Shown one piece after another: positions 25,779 to 34,716 of a stretch of DNA of 64,000 nt; position 1 is the stretch's first letter, and every line of letters starts with the position of its first letter. The notes beneath the pieces were generated by a model. That model was not told the origin of the DNA, did no database searches, and was given only the letters and a program-made list of their open reading frames with translations. A program made the translations under genes and the position numbers. Source of the stretch: Cyanobacteria bacterium CYA (lineage in GTDB: Bacteria > Planctomycetota > Phycisphaerae > Phycisphaerales > UBA1924); assembly GCA_008363215.1 (NCBI GenBank), contig RHKP01000007.1, forward strand, positions 49,713 to 113,712, in the 5' to 3' direction.

Positions 25779-27014
25779 CTATACCATTCCGATGTCGCGC
25801 AGCGCCGACTCGAACTGGTGCCAGCGGTGTTCGAGCGCGCCGGTGTACCCGATGGAGATCCGCACCAGGCCCGGGGCGATGCCGGCCGCTCGAAGGTCGG
25901 CGTCGGACAGTTCGCTCGACGTCGAACTGGCCGAGGCGCTCATCAGCGTGTCGAAGTAGCCCAGACTGACGGCCATATATCCGAACTGGTACTTGTTCTG
26001 GAGGAGTGTCATGAACTCATTGGCGGCCTCGCGAGTGCCGACGTCGAGCGTGAGCAGTCCGCCGGCGCCGAAGCCCTCGTTGGAGAGCGTGCGCAGGAGC
26101 GTGTGCTGCGGATGATCGGGCAGACCCGGATAGTTGACGTCCAGCCCGAGTTCCCTCAGCCGCGTGGCAAAGTGCATGGCGCGGCGGCTGTGCTCGGCGA
26201 CGCGCAGGCCCAGGTGCGGCAGTCGCAGCGAAACCTGGAACGCGGTCTGCGGGTCCATGGTCGGTCCCAGCAGCATGAGCGCCCCGGTGTGCAGATCCAT
26301 CAGTTCGGAAAGGAACTGCTGTGAAGAGCAGATCGCTCCGGCCACGATGTCGCTGGCGCCGTTGATGAACTTGGTCAGCGAATGCACCACGACGTCGGCG
26401 CCGTGGAGGATGGGGGTGAAGATGAGCGGGCTGAAGGTGTTGTCGACGACGAGCCGCGCGTCGTGGTCGTGCGCCAACTTGGCCAGACGAGGGATGTCGG
26501 AGATCACCAGCGTCGGGTTGGACACGGTCTCGGTGTAGATGACGCGCGTGTTCGGTGTGATCGCCTTGCGGACCGCGTCCATGTCAGCCATGTCGACAAA
26601 GCGGGTGGTGATGCCGGTCTTGATCGGCAGAAACTCCTTGAGCAGCGCGAAGGTGCCGCCATAGATGGTGTTGGAGGCGATCACCTCGTCGCCCGGGCGG
26701 CAGAGTTGGAGTATGGCGGCACTGATGGCGCTCATGCCCGACGCAGTGCAGTACCCGGCTTGCGCCGACTCGATCGCCGCGATGGCGCGCCCGAGCACGT
26801 ACACGGTCGGATTGAAGTGGCGTGAGTAGAGATAGCAACCCTGGCTGGTCTTGGCCTGCTCGCCGGGCCCGAGGCGCCCTTTGAAGATCTCGGGCATCAT
26901 GCCCGCCTCCATCACCGTGAAGGTGGTGGAGGCCTCGATGGACATGTTGACCCCGCCGTGCTCACCGAACTCATGACGACTGGCTGCGAAAGCCTGAATT
27001 GGATCAAACGCCAT
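25779..27014 (-). CDS. Trans-sulfuration-family PLP enzyme (methionine gamma-lyase-like)
   Basis: The 411-residue protein is a second member of the Cys/Met PLP family. YSRHFNPTVYVL near residue 65 gives the phosphate-binding residues, ASGMSAISAAILQL and VVDNTFSPLIFTPILHGAD follow, and the cofactor Lys is in HSLTKFINGASD. It lacks the SAM-controlled leader of its paralogue at 19116. Methionine gamma-lyase or an O-acyl-homoserine-using enzyme are both possible. The ATG at 27014 has GGAG upstream. It faces the PVC-type cytochrome gene head to head, with 103 nt between the starts. Confidence 0.82.
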   Translation of the reverse strand: MAFDPIQAFAASRHEFGEHGGVNMSIEASTTFTVMEAGMMPEIFKGRLGPGEQAKTSQGCYLYSRHFNPTVYVLGRAIAAIESAQAGYCTASGMSAISAAILQLCRPGDEVIASNTIYGGTFALLKEFLPIKTGITTRFVDMADMDAVRKAITPNTRVIYTETVSNPTLVISDIPRLAKLAHDHDARLVVDNTFSPLIFTPILHGADVVVHSLTKFINGASDIVAGAICSSQQFLSELMDLHTGALMLLGPTMDPQTAFQVSLRLPHLGLRVAEHSRRAMHFATRLRELGLDVNYPGLPDHPQHTLLRTLSNEGFGAGGLLTLDVGTREAANEFMTLLQNKYQFGYMAVSLGYFDTLMSASASSTSSELSDADLRAAGIAPGLVRISIGYTGALEHRWHQFESALRDIGMV

Positions 27015-27117
27015 GGCTGGCTCCGTGTTCTGGCCCCCGGACGCCTGGGGAACCATACGCTGGCGGGATTCCGCACGCCCGGGCCCGCACGCGTATGGCC
27101 CGATAGACTGCCCGGCC

Positions 27118-29748
27118 ATGCAACAGACTGATGCCGTATTCGGGTTGGTTCGTCGCTTCGCGACTCCGGCGGTTGCGATACTCGCCGTGGGCGTGCTGGC
27201 GCAGCGGCGCCAGGTGCAGGCGCCGTCTGATGACGGGCCGGCGGCGCGCCAGGTGGAGGTGCTGCGGCCGGCGCACAATCCACGCCTCGCCCCCGACGTT
27301 CACACTCTGCCCGGTTTCGAGCCGGAGTTGCTCTACCGCCCGGACCTGGATCGCGAGGGTTCGTGGGTGGCGTTGTGTGCCGGGCGCGGGAACGAACTGT
27401 TCGCGGCCGACCAGTACGGGCAGATCTACGTCGTGACGCCGCCGCCGTTGAATGACTTGCACACCGACGTGCAGATCACCACGCTCGACGTGCAGTTGGA
27501 GGGCGCGCAGGGATTGTGCTGGGCGTTCGACTCGCTGTACGTGATGGCGAGCGGGCGCGGGTTGATGCGCCTGACCGATGAGAACGCCGACGGACTTCCC
27601 GAAACGGCGCGCCTGCTGATCGCGATGACCGAAGCCGGCGAGCACGGCACACACGCGCTGGTCGCATCGCCGGACGCCAGGTCGATTCTGTTTACCAACG
27701 GGAATCACACGGCGCTGGCGCCGATCGAGTTCTCTCGCGTGCCGCGCGCGTGGGGCGAAGACCAGTTGCTCCCGCGCGACGACGACCCGCGCGGGCACGC
27801 CGTCGGAGTCATGGCGCCGGGCGGGGCAGTCTATCGCATGAACCCGGACGGGAGTGGTCTCGAACTGCTGACCTGCGGGTTCCGCAACACGTATGACTTC
27901 GCCATCCGCGACGACGGCGAGATATTCACCTTCGACTCGGACATGGAATGGGACCTGGGCGCACCCTGGTACCGCCCGACACGTGTGTGCCACGTGATGA
28001 GCGGAGTCGACTTCGGCTGGCGCAACGGCAGCGGCAAGTGGCCGGCGTGGTACGAGGATTCCATGGGCCCGGTAGTGGACATCGGCCCGGGCTCGCCGAC
28101 GGGGATGACATTCGGCAAGGGGCTGGCGTTTCCGCGCGCGTATCAGCGGATGTTGTACATGCTCGACTGGACGTACGGCATCATCTACGCCGTGGACCTC
28201 ACGCCTGCGGGCGGCACGTTCACCGGTCGCGTGCAGCAGTTCGCTTCGGGGCGGCCCCTGCCGGTGTGCGACGTCGCAGTCGGCGGCGACGGGGCGCTGT
28301 ACTTCACGACCGGCGGGCGGCGACTGCAATCGGGCCTCTATCGCATCGTGTATCGCGGTGAGGAGGACGTGACTCCGGCCCCGGAGCGGCATGAGGCGGG
28401 TTTCGAGTTGGCGATGCGACGGCAGATGGAATCGCTGCATCGAGCCGACGCGCCCGCGGGCGCGCTTGGCACCATCTGGAACCAGATCGGGCACGCGGAC
28501 CACGCGATCCGCTCAGCGGCGCGCATCGCGCTGGAGCATCAACCGACAGAACGCTGGAAGCAGCGGGCGCTGGCGGAGCGCGACGCGAGCCGGGCCGTGA
28601 TCGCCCTGCTGGCGCTCACGCGGCACGCCGACCAGGCCGATCGCGGGGCGCTGTTCGAAGCGTTGGCGGCGATTGACGTGGACCGGCTGGATCGCCAGCG
28701 TCGGCTGGCGTGGGTGCGCGCGTGGGAGTTGGCGTTGATCCGTCTTGGTACGCCGACGGAGCAAGAGCGGGCCGTGGCGATCGGTGCCCTGGATGCACGG
28801 TTCCCTTCGCAGGACGCCGAGGCGGACCAGACGCTGGCGACGATGCTGGTGTACCTGCACGCGCCGCAAGTCATCGAACGGTGCCTGGCTTTGATGGATC
28901 AGGCGGACTCGGCCTCGCCGTTCGCGTGGGCCGAACTGGCCCGGCAGAACGAGCAGTACGGTTCGGCCATTCGCGCGATGATCGACCAGCCGCCGCCGAC
29001 GCGGCAGTTGCACTTTGCGCGGGTGCTGAGTTTCGTCAGCGAGGGCTGGACACTGGCCCAGCGACAGCAGTATCTGGCATTCCTGGCGCGAGCAGGCTCG
29101 GCAGGCGGAGGCATGAGTTATCGCGGGTTCATCGACCGCATGCGCGAGCGCACGCTGGCCGGCGCGACCGAGGAAGAGCGCCGTGTGCTCGCCAGTCTGA
29201 CCATGCCCACCGGCGGGGAGCACCTGCCGGACATGGTGCTCCCGCGCGGGCCGGGGCGGACGTGGACGGTGGACGCGGCGATCGGGGCGGTGGCGGAAAA
29301 GCGCGCTCAAGCAGACGTGCAGCGCGGAGCAGGGCTTTTCCGTGCGGCGATGTGCGCCAACTGCCACCAGATCAACGGGTGGGGCGCCAACGCGGGGCCG
29401 GACCTCTCGAGCGTGGCAAACAAGTACTCGGTCGCGGATCTGCTCCGGGCGATCGTCGCGCCGGGCGACGCAGTGACGGATCAATACGCGATCAGCGCGG
29501 TTGAGAAGACGGACGGAGGCGTCGTGCGCGGGCTGGTCGTGCGGAACGACGCCGACGCGGTGGTCGTCGCGCCCAACTTCATGGATACGAGCCAGACGGT
29601 GCGGATCGCGCCGAGCCAGGTGCGGTCGATCCAGCGGCTGAGCGAGTCGCCCATGCCGCCGGGGCTGATCAACGCCATGAATGCGGATGAGTTGCGAGAC
29701 CTGGTCGCATTTGTGATGGCGGGGGGAGACATGGGGAAGAGGGAATAG
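27118..29748 (+). CDS. PVC-type membrane dehydrogenase/cytochrome c fusion protein
   Basis: The product has 876 residues with an N-terminal signal peptide (FATPAVAILAVGVLAQ). Residues 50-430 look like an NHL/glucose-dehydrogenase-type beta propeller (GRGNELFAADQYGQIYVV, FRNTYDFAIRDDGEIFTFD). A helical HEAT-like middle section follows. The C-terminus is a monohaem cytochrome c with AAMCANCHQINGWGANAGPDL and a distal Met region. This architecture is widespread and expanded in Planctomycetota, where it is annotated as PVC-type heme-binding CxxCH protein; substrates are mostly unknown. TAGACT lies 8 nt before the ATG with no ribosome site. It probably acts in the periplasm. Confidence 0.85.
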   Translation: MQQTDAVFGLVRRFATPAVAILAVGVLAQRRQVQAPSDDGPAARQVEVLRPAHNPRLAPDVHTLPGFEPELLYRPDLDREGSWVALCAGRGNELFAADQYGQIYVVTPPPLNDLHTDVQITTLDVQLEGAQGLCWAFDSLYVMASGRGLMRLTDENADGLPETARLLIAMTEAGEHGTHALVASPDARSILFTNGNHTALAPIEFSRVPRAWGEDQLLPRDDDPRGHAVGVMAPGGAVYRMNPDGSGLELLTCGFRNTYDFAIRDDGEIFTFDSDMEWDLGAPWYRPTRVCHVMSGVDFGWRNGSGKWPAWYEDSMGPVVDIGPGSPTGMTFGKGLAFPRAYQRMLYMLDWTYGIIYAVDLTPAGGTFTGRVQQFASGRPLPVCDVAVGGDGALYFTTGGRRLQSGLYRIVYRGEEDVTPAPERHEAGFELAMRRQMESLHRADAPAGALGTIWNQIGHADHAIRSAARIALEHQPTERWKQRALAERDASRAVIALLALTRHADQADRGALFEALAAIDVDRLDRQRRLAWVRAWELALIRLGTPTEQERAVAIGALDARFPSQDAEADQTLATMLVYLHAPQVIERCLALMDQADSASPFAWAELARQNEQYGSAIRAMIDQPPPTRQLHFARVLSFVSEGWTLAQRQQYLAFLARAGSAGGGMSYRGFIDRMRERTLAGATEEERRVLASLTMPTGGEHLPDMVLPRGPGRTWTVDAAIGAVAEKRAQADVQRGAGLFRAAMCANCHQINGWGANAGPDLSSVANKYSVADLLRAIVAPGDAVTDQYAISAVEKTDGGVVRGLVVRNDADAVVVAPNFMDTSQTVRIAPSQVRSIQRLSESPMPPGLINAMNADELRDLVAFVMAGGDMGKRE

Positions 29749-29851
29749 ACGTGTGCCATCAACCTGTCCTCAGGTCGATGCGGCCGGTTGCATGCGCTGC
29801 TCCCTCGCGTGCGCGTCGGGCTCGATTTGAGCACAGGCATTGCTGACGCGA

Positions 29852-30748
29852 TCACGCGCGGAATTCAAAGGGTGTGCCCGGCGTGTAGCCGACGAGGTTG
29901 TAGAGTTCGGCGCGCGTCTGCATCTTGTCGAGCAGTCCCGCGGCCGTGCCGGTGGACCTGAGTTCGACGAGCGCGTCGCTCACGGCCCTCATGGCGATGC
30001 GGAGCATGGTGACCGGGTAGATGACGATGTCGTAGCCCATGGCGCCGAATCGGTCGAGGGGGATCATCGGTGTCTTGCCGAACTCGGTCATGTTCGCGAG
30101 GAGATAGACCTTGCCTCCGTCGCTGCGCTTCGCTGCACCGTCGCGCATCGCCTTGGCGAAGCACGCGAACTCGTCTTCGCTGCCCAGTCCTTCGGGGAAG
30201 ATCATGTCCGCGCCGGCCGTGACGTAGGCCTGAGCGCGCGTGACGGCTGAGTCAAAACCCTCGACCCCGCGCGCGTCGGTCCGGGCACAGATGATGAACT
30301 GACCTTGCGAGCAGTCCCGAGAGGCCTGCGCTGCCCAGTGGACCTTGCTGACGGCCTGGTCGAGCGGGATGAGGGCCTTGCCGTCGAGATGCCCGCAACG
30401 CTTGGGGAAAACCTGGTCTTCGAGATGCAGCGCGCCGGCGCCGGCGCGGTGATACTCGATGACGGTGCGGCGGACCATTTCCTCTTCGCCGAAACCGGTG
30501 TCAGCGTCGGCGAGCACGGGCAGGCCCGAGCCGTCGACGACTTCGCGGATGACGCGGCAGAAGTGCTCGAGGGTAAGCAGCCCGACATCGGGGACGCCGG
30601 CCGCCACGCTGGTGGCGCCGCCGGAGACGTAGCAGGCCGGGAAGCCGGTCTGTGCGACGGCGCGGGCGACGAGGGCGTTGAAGGCGCCGGGTGCCGCGAC
30701 AATGCCGGAGTCCATGAGGGAGCGGAGCTGTGCGCCGGGGTGGGTCAT
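29852..30748 (-). CDS. prpB: Methylisocitrate lyase-type enzyme (ICL/PEP mutase family)
   Basis: The 298-residue protein has the ICL/PEPM fold with YVSGGATSVAAGVPDVG near residue 40, DADTGFGE (metal site) and EDQVFPKRCGHLDGK. KRCGH matches the KKCGH signature of methylisocitrate and isocitrate lyases, and the length fits methylisocitrate lyase. In the methylcitrate cycle it cleaves 2-methylisocitrate to pyruvate and succinate, a B12-independent route for propionate. TACCAT lies 5 nt before the ATG. It is 209 nt downstream of the pseudopilin gene that belongs to the B12-riboswitch operon, so read-through is possible. Other 2-alkyl-malate lyases in this family cannot be excluded. Confidence 0.8.
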   Translation of the reverse strand: MTHPGAQLRSLMDSGIVAAPGAFNALVARAVAQTGFPACYVSGGATSVAAGVPDVGLLTLEHFCRVIREVVDGSGLPVLADADTGFGEEEMVRRTVIEYHRAGAGALHLEDQVFPKRCGHLDGKALIPLDQAVSKVHWAAQASRDCSQGQFIICARTDARGVEGFDSAVTRAQAYVTAGADMIFPEGLGSEDEFACFAKAMRDGAAKRSDGGKVYLLANMTEFGKTPMIPLDRFGAMGYDIVIYPVTMLRIAMRAVSDALVELRSTGTAAGLLDKMQTRAELYNLVGYTPGTPFEFRA

Positions 30749-30769
30749 GGGGGATGGTAGGGAGAAACG

Positions 30770-30798
30770 CGAATCGCAAACCGCAAAGTCGCGATTCG
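30770..30798. promoter_or_regulatory. Inverted repeat upstream of prpB
   Basis: CGAATCGC (30770-30777) and GCGATTCG (30791-30798) form an 8-bp perfect inverted repeat with a 13-nt centre, 22 nt before the start. It could be an operator or an mRNA hairpin. A further pair (30888-30894 with 30916-30922) may act as a weak terminator between this gene and the pseudopilin. Confidence 0.5.
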
Positions 30799-30957
30799 GG
30801 GAGCGGAAAGGCGAGCCGGAGGTTCGTGCAACCCATCGGGCCAGGACGCCTCACGGCGAAACGCGGTGAAGACCCGCCATGATTTGGCAGGGCCACCCAT
30901 TTCGCGCGCGGGGGGGGCCCTGGCCTGACGCCGATGCCTCGTGCCCAGTGCCTTCTT

Positions 30958-31743
30958 CTACCAATCCTGCCAGTCCGGCACGTAGCGATCCGGTTCGAGG
31001 CCGACCGAACCGATCTTCAGGTCCGGCGCGGTGAGCCATTCGAGTTCGGCCTTGATGGTGCGGCCGGAAACGTCGGCGGTGACGACGGCCGTGTGGCCGC
31101 GGTGGCGAAACACAGTGGTGGGGAAACTGTTGCGCGACCAGCGGCGTGACCAGCGGTTGAAAGTCATGGGCGGGTCGAGCAGCGCGTTGTTCCGCGGAGG
31201 ATCACTCTCCATCAGCGTGTCGGCAAAGACGAGCAGTTCGGCCGGCGCGGCGATCTCCCAGGTGCGGCGCCACGGGCGGTGGGCGATGGAAGTGCTCCAA
31301 CCGGGAGTCTTGGGCGGGCAGAGGTAGTACCCGTTGTAGCCGTAGGTGGTGGTGACGCTGCGCGGCAGGCCTTGGGCGCTGTAGGTGCCCCAGGGCTGTT
31401 CGGGGCACTCGAAGACGCTGCGTTCGTGCAGGGTGTCTTCGAGATAGGGGGCAAGGAAGCCGCGGTGCCCGTCGACGTAGCCGGTCTGATCGCCGACGGA
31501 GCCGAACCAGTAGATGGTGTCTTCGGCGTCCTGGTCCGAATCGGCCAGGGGCATGGCGTAGCCCTGAAAGTCGTCGGCGTAGACGCTCCAGGCCACCCCG
31601 AGTTGGCGCTGGTTGGAGAGGCAGGCGATGGTGCGTGCGGCGTCGCGGACGCCGGAGAGCGCGGGCACGAGCAGCCCGACGAGGATCGCGATGATCGCGA
31701 TGACGACGAGCAGTTCTATCAATGTGAAGGCGCGCCCGTGCAT
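30958..31743 (-). CDS. Type II secretion/type IV pilin-like prepilin (pseudopilin)
   Basis: The 261-residue protein begins [20 protein letters not shown], a classical class III prepilin signal in which the peptidase would cut before Phe and methylate it. The C-terminus contains [14 protein letters not shown], close to the H-X9-DG motif found in the many planctomycete pseudopilins of this size. Its start lies 7 nt after the stop of the beta-propeller dockerin gene, so the two are surely co-transcribed. I do not extend it upstream because that would overlap that gene. In this context it may help export or display the other operon products. Confidence 0.85.
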   Translation of the reverse strand: MHGRAFTLIELLVVIAIIAILVGLLVPALSGVRDAARTIACLSNQRQLGVAWSVYADDFQGYAMPLADSDQDAEDTIYWFGSVGDQTGYVDGHRGFLAPYLEDTLHERSVFECPEQPWGTYSAQGLPRSVTTTYGYNGYYLCPPKTPGWSTSIAHRPWRRTWEIAAPAELLVFADTLMESDPPRNNALLDPPMTFNRWSRRWSRNSFPTTVFRHRGHTAVVTADVSGRTIKAELEWLTAPDLKIGSVGLEPDRYVPDWQDW

Positions 31744-31750
31744 CGTGCGA

Positions 31751-33244
31751 TCAACTGCAACCGGTGGTATACAACCCGAGGAAATCCTGGAGATCGAAGA
31801 AGTTGACGGTCCCGTCGCCGTTGAGGTCGGCGGCCGAGTCGCCGGCGCTGTATGCGTCGAGATAGGCGATGATATCAAAAAAGTCGACACTGCCGCTCTC
31901 GTCGAAGTCAGCCGGGCAAGCAGACATGGGGACGAAGCGTGCGACCAGCCCGGCGGGTCCGAAACCGAACATCTTGCCGCCGCCGCCGATGGCCGAGACG
32001 CCCGAGCCCGAGAGCGTCTGCATGACGAACGCGGGGTCGCTGGGCATCTTCGACAGGTCCAGTCGCAGCGTCTCGGACGAAGGCCCGTAGGGGTCGCCGG
32101 CAGGCGGCGCGGACACCAGCACCTGATACCCGTGCGAACTCTCGACCGCGATGGGTGTGTGCATCCAGTAGCCGACGGATGGGCCGCCGGCCAGGTGGGT
32201 GTCCCAGATGAGGAAGCCCGAAGCGCCCAGGTCGGCGAAGAGTTCAAGCGATGGCATCGAACCGAAACCCGAGATCCCGCCGGAGAGCAGGATGGTGCCG
32301 TTGGCCAGGGGAATGGGCGCCGCGTCCGTGCGGTTGCAGGGCGCAGACCAGAGCAGCGCACCGGTGTGAACGTTCAGTTTGATCAGGTTGGCCGAGGTCT
32401 GTCCGCCGTGGAAGGAGTAACTGGCGGCATAGGCGAAGTTGCCGCGTACGGCCACGGCGCCGAAAAACCCGAGCCCGGTGGGGTTTGAACGCTCCCACAC
32501 GGGCTCGGGAGGAGCGGCTGCATCGACGGGAAAGGCGAGGATGCGTCCATCGCCTGTGGCGATGATGACCTTGTCGCCGGCCAGCGCGGGGGTGGCGCCG
32601 GAAATCTGCCCGATGGACTTGCTCCACACCACCTGCCCGGGCGTATACGGATTGAGCGCCGCGTCAAACGGATCGACGTTGATGCAGTAGAGTCGCCCGG
32701 GAACACTGGAAAATCCGAAGTCGGTGATGAACGCCCGGTCGCCCGCGCCGAGATCAGTCGTGACCAGCGGCGAGGCGTTGGCAATGTCGCGATTGGTCGA
32801 AACGGTCCAGCGGATGACCCCGTCGGAGAGGGCCAACGCACGCACCTGCCGCCCGGTGGCGACGATCGCGCTCTCGTTGACCGCGTCGATGGCGGGCGAG
32901 GCCCAGGAATCCAGCGCCGGGGCGGCGATCGGCGTGAACCAGCGAACCGAACCATCGGCCCGGCGCACGTCGATCGCCGAAAAAACGCCACCTACCCACC
33001 CCAGCGCCACCACGTGGTCCCCGCTCTGCACGACCGAACTTTGCCCGAGAAACTCAAGACTCTGACCCGAAGGCCCCGTCGCCGCCGTCCACTCCACCCC
33101 GCCGATGGGCGCATCGGGGCGCAAAGCAAGTGGCACGGCCGAAACGCGCGACGAGTTCTGGGCGTAGTGCGTCCAGTCATCGGCCCCGGCCGCCACAGCC
33201 AAGGCTCCGATCACCGCCGCGTGCATGCTGATGCGCTTGCTCAT
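31751..33244 (-). CDS. Secreted PQQ-type beta-propeller protein with GC-type dockerin
   Basis: The product has 497 residues. A short signal peptide ([15 protein letters not shown]) precedes repeated blades of the BamB/PQQ-dehydrogenase type, such as [39 protein letters not shown] and [16 protein letters not shown]. No PQQ-binding residues are evident, so a binding rather than catalytic role is likely. The last 55 residues (coding 31754-31918) are a dockerin-like domain ending TTGCS. It is the second gene of the operon headed by the cobalamin riboswitch, 71 nt after the PEP-CTERM-like gene. Surface B12-binding propellers are known from Bacteroides (BtuG), so corrinoid binding is a fair hypothesis. 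Confidence 0.82.
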   Translation of the reverse strand: MSKRISMHAAVIGALAVAAGADDWTHYAQNSSRVSAVPLALRPDAPIGGVEWTAATGPSGQSLEFLGQSSVVQSGDHVVALGWVGGVFSAIDVRRADGSVRWFTPIAAPALDSWASPAIDAVNESAIVATGRQVRALALSDGVIRWTVSTNRDIANASPLVTTDLGAGDRAFITDFGFSSVPGRLYCINVDPFDAALNPYTPGQVVWSKSIGQISGATPALAGDKVIIATGDGRILAFPVDAAAPPEPVWERSNPTGLGFFGAVAVRGNFAYAASYSFHGGQTSANLIKLNVHTGALLWSAPCNRTDAAPIPLANGTILLSGGISGFGSMPSLELFADLGASGFLIWDTHLAGGPSVGYWMHTPIAVESSHGYQVLVSAPPAGDPYGPSSETLRLDLSKMPSDPAFVMQTLSGSGVSAIGGGGKMFGFGPAGLVARFVPMSACPADFDESGSVDFFDIIAYLDAYSAGDSAADLNGDGTVNFFDLQDFLGLYTTGCS

Positions 33245-33315
33245 GGGTACTGGCTCAAAGACCACAATCCCCGGCGGGGCCTTTCGACCACGCCGGATGG
33301 CCGGACGCCTCTCTC

Positions 33316-34155
33316 CTACGCACCGGCCTCTCGGTTTCGCCGGGCTCGCCACAGCCCGGTGATTCCGAGGAGAAGGGGCAAACCCGCCGGCGACGGCACA
33401 ACCGCCACCGCATCGATCTGAAATGTCTGATCTGCCAAGCCCGCGTGTGTGAAACGCAGGTAGGTCGCCTCGACCAGCCCGGCGGACGCAAGGTCGAAAC
33501 CGATGCCTCCGCCGGACCGGCCATAGACGCCCACGAGTTCGGCGTAACTCATGCCCGCGACATCAGCGAGCGTGAGTGACGGATCCATCGCCGTCAAGAA
33601 ACTGGTGCGCACACTCCCAGGCGCCGCGTCGAACGGGCCCGCATCGCGGTATCCCAGTGTCGGCCAGAGATCCAGCGTCTGCACCGCGACCTGGGCCCAA
33701 TGCACGCCATCGATGCTCGCTTCCACCAGTACCGGCGCGCCGGACTCGAAAAAGGCCGGCTCGTCTCCCACCGATCCGTTCGGATAGTCCACGTCTATGA
33801 AGCCTGCGTTCCCGAAGACGATGAAGTCAAGCCCGAAGCGATGCCCTGCATCATCGCGGATGGTCCGCCCCATCTGCACCGTCAGCGAGCCCCCGAACCC
33901 GACGGAGACGATTTCGTCCAGGTCGAATGCCGGGCTGAACGGGCTGACCACGCTGGGAAAACCGAACTGCACGCCGGTGAAGCGCGTAGGCGAGCCGAGC
34001 ACCGCCGCAGCATCGGTGTACCCTGGTTCGGGATTGGAGCCGGCGTTGTACGCCACCACCGCGTCGGCGAACGGGCCGCCCGCCGCCGAGCCGGCCAGCA
34101 CCCCCGCCACGCACCAACAGAGCAACACATCACGTCCAACACACCGAGGTTCCAT
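33316..34155 (-). CDS. PEP-CTERM-like secreted protein under cobalamin riboswitch control
   Basis: The product has 279 residues. A signal peptide (VLLCWCVAGVLAGSAAG) is followed by a beta-rich domain that starts FADAVVAYNAGSNPEPGYTD and contains FGFPSVVSPFSPAFDLDEIV and DFIVFGNAGF. The C-terminus VVPSPAGLPLLLGITGLWR plus basic residues is a PEP-CTERM-like sorting tail. Its ATG at 34155 is the first start after the cobalamin riboswitch, with AAAGG upstream buried in a possible long-range stem. I do not recognise a domain family with certainty. Riboswitch control makes a role in corrinoid acquisition likely, which is an inference. Confidence 0.78.
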   Translation of the reverse strand: MEPRCVGRDVLLCWCVAGVLAGSAAGGPFADAVVAYNAGSNPEPGYTDAAAVLGSPTRFTGVQFGFPSVVSPFSPAFDLDEIVSVGFGGSLTVQMGRTIRDDAGHRFGLDFIVFGNAGFIDVDYPNGSVGDEPAFFESGAPVLVEASIDGVHWAQVAVQTLDLWPTLGYRDAGPFDAAPGSVRTSFLTAMDPSLTLADVAGMSYAELVGVYGRSGGGIGFDLASAGLVEATYLRFTHAGLADQTFQIDAVAVVPSPAGLPLLLGITGLWRARRNREAGA

Positions 34156-34236
34156 GAAGCCGGACACCTTTCTTTACATCCTGATTCGCGCAGGACGCCT
34201 TCCACCGGGGCGGAAAAGGCACTCGCGGGTGTCCGG
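34156..34236 (-). promoter_or_regulatory. Candidate expression platform masking the ribosome site
   Basis: On the minus strand CCGGACACC (34236-34228) is complementary over 9 bp to GGTGTCCGG (34168-34160), which overlaps the AAAGG ribosome site and ends 4 nt before the ATG. The riboswitch upstream could control this stem. Confidence 0.65.
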
Positions 34237-34304
34237 AAAGGCGGTGGCCGGAAGGAAAGCGCACCGACAGATTCCGGGCCCATGGCGCGAGGGCCTCACG
34301 AATA

Positions 34305-34498
34305 CGTCGAGGCAGGTCTTCCGGCTTCAGGCTCGGCGGGGACCAGCCTTCCCGTCCTCTCGGACAGTGGCTCGAACCGGATCCCCGGTTCGACGGATGA
34401 GCCGTTGCTCACCCGTGGCCCGCGTCTTCGCCCATCACGGCGGCGCGTCCGCGGTGGAATCTCACCACACTTCCCATTTCAGCCCCGCGAGGGGCACC
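34305..34498 (-). ncRNA. Cobalamin riboswitch
   Basis: Read on the minus strand, the leader shows the conserved elements in order. GGTGCC and TGAAATGGGAA lie at about 34498-34471, and GGTGAGATTCC at 34466-34456. GCCACTG is at 34371-34365, GAAGGC at 34351-34346, and the B12 box GAAGCCGGAAGACCTGCC at 34328-34311. This RNA binds adenosylcobalamin or related corrinoids and normally represses B12 transport or synthesis genes, or genes for B12-independent enzymes. Here the first gene downstream is a PEP-CTERM-like secreted protein. The remaining gene-free bases to 34716 hold only the promoter below. Confidence 0.92.
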
Positions 34499-34510
34499 TT
34501 CAACTCATAC

Positions 34511-34538
34511 AGCGTACATCACTGCCGGTCCGTGTCAA
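34511..34538 (-). promoter_or_regulatory. Promoter of the cobalamin-riboswitch operon
   Basis: On the minus strand TTGACA (34538-34533) and TACGCT (34516-34511) are 16 bp apart, and the start would fall just before the riboswitch. The layout copies that of the SAM operon promoter. Confidence 0.75.
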
Positions 34539-34716
34539 GCGACTTCGTCGCCGCACCGTAGACAAACACGGGGCCGTGAAACCCTCCCCCCACCTCCTCC
34601 CGGGGAGAGGTGGCTGGCGCAGATACGCGAAGGAGTTTCTCTCGGTGAAACCGGCTTCCGTCCCGCGGGCTTGAATCCTTCCCCAAACGGGACGCTCCCG
34701 CCCCGTACACTCCTCT

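Noticed and set aside
31744..32361. Upstream extension of the pseudopilin frame
   Set aside because: It overlaps the well-supported propeller-dockerin gene in another frame, and the prepilin signal [11 protein letters not shown] fixes the start at 31743.
34168..34716. Open frames across the B12 riboswitch region on both strands
   Set aside because: The conserved riboswitch elements explain the sequence, and the frames have no start signals or protein features.
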